Origin: CAYTEH01 sp964436765
GTDB taxonomy: Bacteria; Patescibacteriota; Gracilibacteria; Peribacterales; Peribacteraceae
Direction: 5' to 3'
Length of the DNA: 7,889 bases
Assembly: GCA_964436765.1 (NCBI GenBank)
Contig: CAYTEH010000039.1
Location: 1 to 7,889 of the forward strand
This document shows positions 1 through 6,317 of this stretch, piece by piece. Position numbers and translations under genes: made by a program. The stretch's first letter is position 1. Each line of letters starts with the position of its first letter. Under the pieces are notes generated by a model, which saw nothing but the letters and a program-made list of their open reading frames with translations, made no database searches and was not told the origin of the DNA.

Positions 1-1
1 G

Positions 2-106
2 CCGCAGAGGATGGGAATGAAGACGTACTTCTTCGACCACTTGAAAAAAGACGTCGCCGGTCTCCGGACGGCGCTGCAGGAGTGGGGGGTCATAACCAGT
101 GGATGA
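2..106 (+). CDS. 3' end of a probable HAD-superfamily hydrolase (partial)
   Basis: The gene enters from the left edge, and only its last 34 residues and a TGA stop are present. The visible tail contains GMKTYFFDHL followed by an amphipathic helix and a final LQEWGVI. Haloacid-dehalogenase-type phosphatases of the phosphoglycolate phosphatase/epoxide hydrolase-like group commonly end this way, with a Gly-Met-x-Thr strand just after the acidic motif, then a helix and a last short strand. The catalytic aspartates would lie upstream, outside the window, so the substrate cannot be named. The reading frame is more protein-like than the other two here. The gene is convergent with the minus-strand secreted-protein gene, with only 12 bases between the stops. 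The family call rests on about 30 residues and is tentative. Confidence 0.5.
   Translation, partial: PQRMGMKTYFFDHLKKDVAGLRTALQEWGVITSG
44..70 (-). terminator. Probable intrinsic terminator of the minus-strand PBP cluster
   Basis: Read on the minus strand, CGT-CCGG is followed by loop AGA, then CCGG, a two-base bulge CG, and ACG. Two bases later comes TTTTTT (positions 49-44). This is a 7-bp GC-rich stem with a U-run, about 50 bases past the stop of the secreted-protein gene. It lies within the 3' end of the convergent HAD-like gene, so it is also coding sequence. The bulge makes it weaker than a textbook terminator. Confidence 0.42.
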
Positions 107-118
107 ACCGGGCGCCGG

Positions 119-1417
119 CTACCGGATGGGTTCTGCGGTGCTGAGACGGACGTTTTCGAACGTGAACGTATGATCAGCGCACGCGACGCCTTGTTCGGGG
201 ATGAAGATATCGAAGCTGTCCGCAGCGTTCCGGACGAACTTGGAAACGACGATGCGGTTTGGCTCTGTCACCGTGTGCGGCTGGCACTCGGGCGGTATCA
301 CGTCGCCGGCGGCATCGAGCACGAGGTAGTCGAACCGGTTTTCGACGGACGGGGGGAATCCGTCTGTTCCCGCGCGCAGTTCAATGTTCGTCCAGGTGCG
401 GTTTCCCGGAACCGGCTCGTTGGGTCGTATGAGTATCGAGTACCCGCGCGCGGGAACAAGGACATCTTTTTTGGGTACAGGTACGCGGCGGGTTTCACCC
501 GTGTGCGCCGTGATGCTGCATCGGACAATGACGGTTACCTTTTCCCCCTGCTTCGCTGCCCGGGGAAGCATCAGAGACATGGATTTTTCGAAAGGCGGGG
601 CATCAATTGCGGCATGCGGCGATGGTTTCCCGTCTCTGACCACGACGACAGAGATGACACGACATGAATCCAGCTGGAGTCTCGGCTCGGAATCAAGCCG
701 GATGGTTGCTTTGTGCGGGTACGAGTCGTGCTGCACCATTTCCGCCGAGAGCGGGCCGCTCACCGCATTGTAACTCGATCCGCCGTGGGAATACTGCTGG
801 TTGATCCAGAGGGTTCCCTTGCTATTGACCGTGACGGCAGGAGCATTCTCTGCCCTGGCCCCTACCGCACGGAATGCCGACCAAAACAGCATCCCGTCGA
901 GGCCGTTCGTGCGTACCTCCTGGAGTGCGATTCCAGCCGGAAGATGCGTCATATTCATGCGCTGCCCCGTCGATTCTGCGATCGTGCGCAGGGCCTCCTC
1001 AATCCTGACAGTGTGCCCCTTTGCATTCCACGCATCCGGCGCGCGGAACGGTGTTCCGTGCTTGAGTTTCAGATTTCGTTCCGCGTCTTCAATGGCGCTC
1101 AGTATGGCATCGAGTCTGCGTCTCTGTTCGACGGAAACGGCGTTGGCAGGGTTGAGAATTGTCTTGTGCGCAAATGGCTTTCGAGCTTCATCTACCTCGT
1201 GGACGGCCTTGGCAAGAGTCCGTGCGTGTGCCCGCCCGCGCACGCCCGCGTCAGCATGCCCCAGCAGTGCGGCCAGTTTCGCGTACGAGTCGTCTGCAGC
1301 ACCCACGATCCGGTTGATCATCGCACCACGGTCTTCCGGGTACTGCTGCGCGCCTGCCTCTTCCCCGAGCATCGCCGCGGAGAGCGCCAGGGCCGGAAGC
1401 AATGGAAGCCTCCTCAT
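119..1417 (-). CDS. Secreted protein of unknown function with a possible STN-like domain
   Basis: The product is about 432 aa and is exported. MRRLPLLPALALSAAMLGEEAGA-QQ is a typical Sec signal peptide with likely cleavage after AGA (residue 23). A charged, probably helical segment follows (about 26-120). Residues 135-205 read EEALRTIAESTG... then a variable part and TLWI. This resembles the STN/secretin-short-domain pattern (helix, strand, helix, strand), but the match is by eye only. The rest (about 210-432) looks like beta-sandwich sequence, with four cysteines at about 252, 300, 378 and 413 that could form disulfides. ATG at 1417 gives the basic n-region. A TTG at 1426 adds three residues, and an internal TTG six bases after AGGAGG would remove the two arginines. 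The gene lies 54 bases after the PBP stop on the same strand, so cotranscription is likely. No enzyme motif is recognised. Confidence 0.85.
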   Translation of the reverse strand: MRRLPLLPALALSAAMLGEEAGAQQYPEDRGAMINRIVGAADDSYAKLAALLGHADAGVRGRAHARTLAKAVHEVDEARKPFAHKTILNPANAVSVEQRRRLDAILSAIEDAERNLKLKHGTPFRAPDAWNAKGHTVRIEEALRTIAESTGQRMNMTHLPAGIALQEVRTNGLDGMLFWSAFRAVGARAENAPAVTVNSKGTLWINQQYSHGGSSYNAVSGPLSAEMVQHDSYPHKATIRLDSEPRLQLDSCRVISVVVVRDGKPSPHAAIDAPPFEKSMSLMLPRAAKQGEKVTVIVRCSITAHTGETRRVPVPKKDVLVPARGYSILIRPNEPVPGNRTWTNIELRAGTDGFPPSVENRFDYLVLDAAGDVIPPECQPHTVTEPNRIVVSKFVRNAADSFDIFIPEQGVACADHTFTFENVRLSTAEPIR

Positions 1418-1471
1418 GGGAGGCAAACGCTATCGGGTTCCCCGCGGAGGTCAAGAAACGTGGCGGCCTGG

Positions 1472-3649
1472 TCAGCCTGGATTGTTGATAGTTGCAGAAA
1501 TATCAGCGCCTACATCCGGAGCCGGTGCGTAGAATCCGGTCTTGGCGCGCTTATCGAACGTGGAGCGGGCGGGGAACGCGCGAACCAGCGACGGATGCTG
1601 GGCGTACGCGGCCTCCAAAAAATCTTTCCACAGCGGCGATGCAACGTTGAGGCCATCCGCATCGGCTGTCAGGGGCTGGTGCGTGGCGTTTCCCACCCAC
1701 ACTCCCACTACGTACTCGGGCGTGTACCCGATGGTCCAGACGTCCGTGGGGAGCGTGGCGATGCAGGCGTGCGTCTCGGGGTTCACGCGTGCACATTGGT
1801 TGCTTGTACCCGTCTTCACTGCCGATTCGATGCCGTCGAGCGTCAGGAGTTTTTTCCACAGCGGCGTGGTGCGGAAGTAATCGTCGCTGAGGATCGATGT
1901 GATTTCGCGAGCCACGAGCGCAGGCATCACCTGCACGGGCGCCGGCCGGTCCGCCGCGGTGTAGACGACTTCGTCATGGCCGTCGCGCACTTCGGCGATA
2001 GTCGTGAGTCGCACGTGAGCGCCGCTGTTTGCAAACGTGGTGTAGCCTTCCACCATCTCCGTGAGCGGCACTTCGGCCGCGCCGATCGCAAGCGGGTAGC
2101 CGAACCAGTAGTCGGGGCTCTGCCCAAGGTGTGCGTTCCGGGTTTCGAGCGGCGTTGTGACGCCCATGGACGCCGCCAGCGTCAGAATCGGGTCCTCGCC
2201 ACCGGCAAGGAAGAACATGCGGATGGCGGGAATGTTTCGGGAGCCGGCCAGCGCGTGGCGGATGCTCGTCCATCCGTGGTAGCCGCCTTCGTAGTTCTGC
2301 GGGTTCATGGCGCCGACCCAGAGCGGACCGTCCAGCAGGAACGATGCCGGGTTGTATCCGAGCAGGAACCCGGCAGCGTACACGAACGGCTTGAAGGTGG
2401 ATCCGGGCTGCCTCGGCGTCTGTGCCATGTCGATCATCGATCCCGGGCCCCTGTCCGAAAATCCCACGTTGCCCACGTAGGCGACAATGTGACCGGTCGA
2501 TCGGCTCACTGCCATCATCGCGATGTTGTCGGCATGGAACTGTTCCCTGATGCGCACGGCGTTCGTGCCGACTACCGCCTCGGCAATTGCCTGCAAGGCG
2601 GGGTCAAGGGTCGAAACGATCTTGCAGCCGCTCAGCAGCAGACGGCAGTTGGTGCCCACCCCCGTGATAGCCGAGAGTTCCCGCTGCACGATGGACGGGA
2701 AGTACGGGGTCGAAACGGGATACGCGCGAGTCGGGAAGCGCATCGCAAGCAGGTCGGCCCGGGCGGCCCGATGGTCGGCATCGGTAATGGCTCCCTGACG
2801 GCGCATTTCGTTCAACACCTCGTCCGCCCTTCCCGGGAAATAGATGCTTCCCACGGGCATGTCGAAGGTGAAGCCGATCAGGCCGGTCTGCAGAGACCCG
2901 GCCGGGAGCTGCATGGGGTCCAGGATCTCCCGTCGCCGGAGCTGGCGGAGGGTACCCCTGTCTACGGTTGTCCGCACATGGTCGCCGTAGGGGCTCAGGT
3001 ACGAGGGGCGCTGCAGGAGTGCCGCAAGAACCGCCGATTCTGCAAGGCCGATCTCGCGCACGTCCTTGCCGAAGAAACGGTGGCTGGCCTCCTGCGCGCC
3101 GAAGCTCGAGCCTCCGAAGCTCGCGTGGTTCAGGTACAGCTCGAGGATGCCATCCTTGTCGTTGGCCAGTTCCATTTTGCAGGCGAGGAGCAGCTCCAGG
3201 ATCTTGCGGGACAGGGTTTTTTCCCGCAGGTCGAAGGCGTTGCGGAGCAACTGCTGCGTGATGGTGGATGCACCCTGCGATTTGAAATCGAACATGTTGG
3301 CAACGGCGGCCCGCGTAAGCGCGCGCACGTCCACGCAGCCCCGCCCATAAAAGCGCCTGTCCTCGATGGCGATCACCGCGTTTCGCAGCGTTGCCGGGAA
3401 AGCGTCGAGGGGCAAATCCAGCCGGTCGTCCTCACGGTAAAAACGGTAGAGCTCATAGCCGTTGATGTCCGTCAGTAGCACGCCGCGTGGGAGCGAGAAA
3501 CTTTGCGGCGTGATAGTCGGCAGGTGCGACCACAGCATCGCGACGAGCGAGAGCAGGATGATCAGCAGTACCACGAAATTCGCGAGCAAGTGCGAGCGAA
3601 GCATCCGCGGTCCTGCGCGACGGCCAGCATGCATGGTAAAAGGGTCCAT
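1472..3649 (-). CDS. Bifunctional class A penicillin-binding protein (GT51 glycosyltransferase + transpeptidase), 1A/1C type
   Basis: This enzyme polymerises lipid II into glycan strands and crosslinks the stem peptides on the outer face of the membrane. One TM anchor lies at about 20-40. The GT51 domain (about 50-225) shows motif 1 AIEDRRFYGRGCVD with catalytic Glu96, motif 2 QGASTITQQLLRN (125-137), motif 3 RKILELLLACKME and motif 4 ILELYLN. The transpeptidase domain (about 340-690) has STFK (nucleophile Ser417, Lys420), SRN (470-472) and KTGT (612-615). At 725 aa it lacks the extra C-terminal domain of E. coli PBP1C. Motif 1 carries Arg103 and Cys105 where the family usually has His and Gly, and motif 2 ends RN rather than KN. 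ATG3649 has no Shine-Dalgarno. ATG3604 (residue 16) has AGGA six bases upstream and would start just before the TM helix, so it is a real alternative. Upstream is the 83-aa membrane protein; downstream is the secreted protein. Confidence 0.96.
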   Translation of the reverse strand: MDPFTMHAGRRAGPRMLRSHLLANFVVLLIILLSLVAMLWSHLPTITPQSFSLPRGVLLTDINGYELYRFYREDDRLDLPLDAFPATLRNAVIAIEDRRFYGRGCVDVRALTRAAVANMFDFKSQGASTITQQLLRNAFDLREKTLSRKILELLLACKMELANDKDGILELYLNHASFGGSSFGAQEASHRFFGKDVREIGLAESAVLAALLQRPSYLSPYGDHVRTTVDRGTLRQLRRREILDPMQLPAGSLQTGLIGFTFDMPVGSIYFPGRADEVLNEMRRQGAITDADHRAARADLLAMRFPTRAYPVSTPYFPSIVQRELSAITGVGTNCRLLLSGCKIVSTLDPALQAIAEAVVGTNAVRIREQFHADNIAMMAVSRSTGHIVAYVGNVGFSDRGPGSMIDMAQTPRQPGSTFKPFVYAAGFLLGYNPASFLLDGPLWVGAMNPQNYEGGYHGWTSIRHALAGSRNIPAIRMFFLAGGEDPILTLAASMGVTTPLETRNAHLGQSPDYWFGYPLAIGAAEVPLTEMVEGYTTFANSGAHVRLTTIAEVRDGHDEVVYTAADRPAPVQVMPALVAREITSILSDDYFRTTPLWKKLLTLDGIESAVKTGTSNQCARVNPETHACIATLPTDVWTIGYTPEYVVGVWVGNATHQPLTADADGLNVASPLWKDFLEAAYAQHPSLVRAFPARSTFDKRAKTGFYAPAPDVGADISATINNPG

Positions 3650-3660
3650 GGAAGTGGACC
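3643..3660 (-). repeat. Inverted repeat covering the PBP start codon
   Basis: GGTCCA (3643-3648) and TGGACC (3655-3660) are perfect 6-bp arms around a 6-base loop. In the minus-strand transcript the AUG at 3649-3647 begins at the last loop base and runs into the 3' arm, so a hairpin would partly hide this start codon. Whether it regulates translation, or instead favours the downstream ATG at 3604, is unknown. Confidence 0.4.
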
Positions 3661-3708
3661 ATGATACTCGTCAAAGGCCCTAGAATGAATCTGGAAAGAG
3701 AAAAATTC

Positions 3709-3960
3709 TCACTGGACTCCGATGGCGCGGACGCGGAGTCGGTTGCTGCCCCTGCGGCGGGCACCAGGGCGTACACGTATAGAGCTGGAGGATGCCGACG
3801 TTGCAGGCCCGTACTGGGCCTCGTGATTCACCTGGCCCGAGAGGATCACGGGCTCTGCGAATCTCGATCCCACCTGCATCAGCAATACGATCGCAAGAGC
3901 GCACAACGTGATCTGCAGCGCGAAGAGCCTCTTGTGGGGTTCGATGTGTATGTTGAACAT
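3709..3960 (-). CDS. Small single-pass membrane protein of unknown function (83 aa)
   Basis: The sequence starts MFNIHIEPHKRLFALQ, followed by a hydrophobic helix at about 13-30 (FALQITLCALAIVLLMQV). A short polar stretch with a serine run (57-60) follows, then an Arg-rich tail. The basic residues before the helix suggest an N-in orientation. ATG3960 was chosen because a strong -10 box ends only 7 bases upstream; an in-frame ATG at 3999 lies upstream of that promoter and would not be transcribed from it. The stop is 59 bases before the PBP ATG on the same strand, so it is probably the first gene of that operon. The Arg-rich tail could be read in the wrong frame: the +1 frame gives a Ser/Ala/Glu-rich tail running toward the PBP start, so a frameshift or sequence error near 3780 is possible. 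No family is recognised. Confidence 0.6.
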   Translation of the reverse strand: MFNIHIEPHKRLFALQITLCALAIVLLMQVGSRFAEPVILSGQVNHEAQYGPATSASSSSIRVRPGARRRGSNRLRVRAIGVQ

Positions 3961-3967
3961 ATCTAAT

Positions 3968-3995
3968 ATTATAACAGAATTTAAATATATAGCAA
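3968..3995 (-). promoter_or_regulatory. Sigma-70-type promoter for the small membrane protein-PBP-secreted protein cluster
   Basis: On the minus strand TTGCTA (3995-3990) is followed by a 16-base AT-rich spacer and a perfect TATAAT (3973-3968). Transcription should start around 3962-3960, at or next to ATG3960, giving a leaderless or nearly leaderless mRNA. It lies in the AT-rich 71-bp region shared with the divergent Wzy-like gene, whose own promoter is not clear. A weak + strand candidate is TTGAAC at 3953 with CAGAAT at 3975. Confidence 0.7.
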
Positions 3996-4031
3996 ACACC
4001 TTTTTCCTCCATCTGATTCATACTCTTTTCC

Positions 4032-5978
4032 ATGACGAATGCCGCTGGAAAAACGCAGCAAGCACTGGAATGGACGGTTTTGCTGTTGTTGATCGTTGCG
4101 GTGCTCTGGCACGGGGGTAAGACGCTCGAGAGTACCTGGCTGCTTGGCATACTTGCATCCGGGATAACGCTGTCTGCATGGCGCCGTGGCGATTCCGGGG
4201 ATACGCCGGCTGTGCTCTGGGCTCTGGTCATGGCCTATGTCCTGTGGGTGGCGGGGAGTTTTGCGACGTCGTCGGCTCAGAACTACGGCCTCGATGACGT
4301 CATCCGCGCCGCGTCGCTTGCATTGTTTTTTCTGTGGACCGCCCGCCGCCGCACCGGTCTCCGCACGCTCGCGTTCCGGGAGAAGGTGTCCATCACCCTG
4401 ACGGTTGCTGTTCTGCTTGCGTGTCTTGCGGGATTCCTGGTGTACACGTTGCAGCCCGCGACGCGTTTCGTGGGAACTTTTTTCGATCAACGCTTTGTCA
4501 CGGATTACTGGCCCAACGCGTGGGCCGACATGCTGCTTCTGGCGTGGCCGCTTGCATGGTTCGTGCTGAAGCCCCTCCGGAAGCACTGGCAGCTGCTCGT
4601 CCTGGCTCTCATGATCGGGTGCCTGTTCCTGAGCTACTCGCGCGGCGCGTTTCTGTCGCTTCTGGCGCAGGTGGTGCTGTTCGCGTTTCTTGGAGCCGGC
4701 CCCTTCCTTCGCCGGCCCCCCGAGCTTCTGCGCAGAGGAGCGCGTCACGCAGCGGGAGCTCTCGCAGTCGTCACACTTGCGATGCTGCTGTTCCTCGCCG
4801 GCAACAGGCTCCGGTCGGCGTATCAGCCGGTCGAATCGCTCGCAGCCAAGGCCACGTTCACCGCCGACGAGGGAAACTCCTCGGTGAACGAGCGCCGCGA
4901 TTTCTGGACCCAGGCGATCGCGCTCTCGCTGGAACGACCCCTGGCCGGCTGGGGCCCGTACAGTTTCCGCTTCGTCCAGCCCCGGTTGCAGAAGGGCGTG
5001 TTCCAGACGTCCGATCACCCACATAATGTTTTTCTGAAGCTCGCGATGGAAAGCGGATGGCCCGCCGCTGTCCTCTTCGCGTTCCTCCTTCTCCTGATTG
5101 TCGCACCGCATCTGTGGGCGGCGCTGCGGTCGTGGTTCGGGCGAGGCGCGGGGCTGGGGCGATTCGAGGTGGCAGCCATCACGTCGGTCGGTGGGTTGCT
5201 TCTTCATAACCAGATCGATTACAACCTGCAGTTCGTCGGCGTGGCGCTGCCGCTGTGGCTGCTGCTCGGTTTCCTCGTCCGTCCGGTCCCCCCGCAGACG
5301 CACGTGCCCCGGCGGATGTTTGAGGCAGCACTCTCCCTGGCGCTTCTCCTGATTCTCTTCATCGAGGGTGGTTTCCTTGTGACGTCGTCGCTGGGTCGCA
5401 GAGCGGAAGCACGCGGCGAGGCGGGCGCCGCATTGCTCTGGTACGGGCGGAGCAGCCGTGAACTATTTTCGCGCGACATGCACCTCAGTCGTGCTTCGTT
5501 ACTCCTCTCAAATGATGACCTGGCTGGCGCCCTCGCTTCCCTCGACCGCTACCAGGAACAGAATCGGGAAGACGCGCGGGGGTGGCAGATGCGTGGTGAT
5601 GTTCTGCTGCGGAAAGGGGATCGGATCGGCGCCCTCGCCGCGTACGAGCAGGCATTTGCATACGGGAAGTACAACTACATCGGCGTCCTGACGGCTATCG
5701 TTCGCATCCATCGCGAACAGGGGGACAGCCCTGCACTTGCCGCCCGGCACGATGAGTTCCTGGCCGTGTACGACGCGTTTGCCGCGGCGATTCTTCAGAA
5801 TGCGCATTTCATTGCCCTGTCGCAGAACGTGGAGGAATTCCAGACAGCGGGGCGGGAATTGGGGAACGCCTATCCTGCCGACAGGGAGTCTATCAGCGCG
5901 CTGTCTGCCAGGGCGGCGGCCCACGCCGGGATTGTCAGGAATCAGTTCAAAGGACGCCCCAAGGGCGTTCTCTGGTAG
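4032..5978 (+). CDS. O-antigen ligase/polymerase (Wzy_C) family membrane protein with C-terminal TPR-like region
   Basis: At 648 aa this is a polytopic membrane protein. Hydrophobic helices begin at about residue 14 and continue to about 450. Family landmarks are SYSRG (201-205), an external loop with NERRDFWTQA (286-295) and GWGPYSF (306-312), and HPHNVFLKLAMESGWPA (329-345). The Arg and His in these motifs are the conserved polar residues of Wzy/WaaL-type enzymes, which transfer lipid-linked glycan to an acceptor or polymerise repeat units on the outer face of the membrane. Residues about 457-550 form a soluble tail. The segment GWQMRGDVLLRKGDRIGALAAYEQAF (517-542) fits a TPR and at least one more helical pair precedes it. 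Ligase and polymerase cannot be separated by sequence alone. ATG4032 is the first start after an in-frame TGA at 4014. No Shine-Dalgarno precedes it; the leader is pyrimidine-rich. It is divergent from the PBP cluster. Confidence 0.92.
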   Translation: MTNAAGKTQQALEWTVLLLLIVAVLWHGGKTLESTWLLGILASGITLSAWRRGDSGDTPAVLWALVMAYVLWVAGSFATSSAQNYGLDDVIRAASLALFFLWTARRRTGLRTLAFREKVSITLTVAVLLACLAGFLVYTLQPATRFVGTFFDQRFVTDYWPNAWADMLLLAWPLAWFVLKPLRKHWQLLVLALMIGCLFLSYSRGAFLSLLAQVVLFAFLGAGPFLRRPPELLRRGARHAAGALAVVTLAMLLFLAGNRLRSAYQPVESLAAKATFTADEGNSSVNERRDFWTQAIALSLERPLAGWGPYSFRFVQPRLQKGVFQTSDHPHNVFLKLAMESGWPAAVLFAFLLLLIVAPHLWAALRSWFGRGAGLGRFEVAAITSVGGLLLHNQIDYNLQFVGVALPLWLLLGFLVRPVPPQTHVPRRMFEAALSLALLLILFIEGGFLVTSSLGRRAEARGEAGAALLWYGRSSRELFSRDMHLSRASLLLSNDDLAGALASLDRYQEQNREDARGWQMRGDVLLRKGDRIGALAAYEQAFAYGKYNYIGVLTAIVRIHREQGDSPALAARHDEFLAVYDAFAAAILQNAHFIALSQNVEEFQTAGRELGNAYPADRESISALSARAAAHAGIVRNQFKGRPKGVLW

Positions 5979-6004
5979 TCGCAGTTTTTCACGACAGAAC
6001 GCCC
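5952..6004 (+). terminator. Competing hairpins at the 3' end of the Wzy-like gene (weak terminator candidate)
   Basis: GGACGCCC (5952-5959), loop CAA, and GGGCGTTC (5963-5970) form an 8-bp stem with one G-U pair inside the last codons. TTTTT follows at 5985-5989, 14 bases later, which is too far for a classic terminator. The same GGGCGTTCT (5963-5971) pairs perfectly with AGAACGCCC (5996-6004), giving a 9-bp alternative stem. The two structures exclude each other. A 3'-end protective or terminator role is possible. Confidence 0.3.
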
Positions 6005-6171
6005 GTCAATGCATGTATTTTGACCGTGTGACAAATATTTCGTTCTGAGGGCTGTTTTGAGCTCCCGATCCCACAACCGAAACATGCCCCTCCGCGTTGC
6101 GTGGGGCGATCTGTGTCCGCTCGTCCATCAGTAGGGGGCGTCGAGCGGTTCCGGGGCGGTATCACTCCTGC
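5979..6171. other. Intergenic region with several inverted repeats, no recognised gene
   Basis: There is no convincing coding frame here. Visible structures are GCCCC (6086-6090) with GGGGC (6103-6107) enclosing CGC-GTT-GCG, and CCGCTCG (6117-6123) with CGAGCGG (6142-6148). A third, CTCAG (6171-6175) with CTGAG (6183-6187), lies in the 3' end of the 38-aa gene. Three hairpins in about 100 bases could mark a structured RNA or the 3' end of the minus-strand microprotein mRNA. No known RNA family is recognised. Confidence 0.35.
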
Positions 6172-6288
6172 TCAGCCGAGGACTGAGGAGATCATCACCA
6201 TGTTCAGCGCGAGGAAGGTGATGAGCAGCGCGTGCATCAGCACGAACGGGAGTGAAGCGCGACGTGAGATGGGCTTCACGATTTCCAT
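6172..6288 (-). CDS. 38-aa hydrophobic microprotein
   Basis: This short frame starts MEIVKPISRR, continues with a hydrophobic helix from about residue 13 to 36 (LPFVLMHALLITFLALNMVM and on), and ends SSVLG. Basic residues before the helix and none after suggest an N-in, C-out single-pass protein. About five in six third codon positions are G or C, as in the neighbouring genes. ATG6288 is preceded by GGGGGA with a 6-base spacing, a plausible though unusual ribosome site. The opposite strand has a 45-codon frame from ATG6200 with a good AGGAG, but its product is polar and unremarkable, while the minus frame makes a coherent membrane segment. It stands alone, far from the flanking genes, and no family is recognised. 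Confidence 0.55.
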   Translation of the reverse strand: MEIVKPISRRASLPFVLMHALLITFLALNMVMISSVLG

Positions 6289-6295
6289 ACTAAGT

Positions 6296-6309
6296 CCCCC
6301 GGATGGGGG
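6296..6309 (-). promoter_or_regulatory. Hairpin that would sequester the ribosome-binding site of the 38-aa gene
   Basis: On the minus strand CCCCC, loop ATCC and GGGGG form a perfect 5-bp GC stem. Its 3' arm is the GGGGG of the only Shine-Dalgarno-like sequence before ATG6288. Folding would block initiation, so translation may be low or conditional. The stem is seen directly; the regulatory role is inferred. Confidence 0.4.
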
Positions 6310-6317
6310 TCGAGAAG

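Noticed and set aside
713..3478. A 921-codon open frame on the + strand
   Set aside because: It runs codon-for-codon antisense to the secreted protein and the PBP. A stop there needs TTA, CTA or TCA codons in those genes, which are rare at such high GC3. The product is rich in Arg, His, Gly and Val, and has no domain.
3698..3710. Terminator between the 83-aa gene and the PBP
   Set aside because: GAGAA/TTCTC with a 3-base loop is AT-rich and short, with no separate T-run, so it should not stop transcription.
3981..5303. A 440-codon minus-strand frame opposite the Wzy-like gene
   Set aside because: It has the same antisense codon-register effect. The product is very rich in Arg, Gln and Glu, and the sense frame encodes a clear membrane enzyme.
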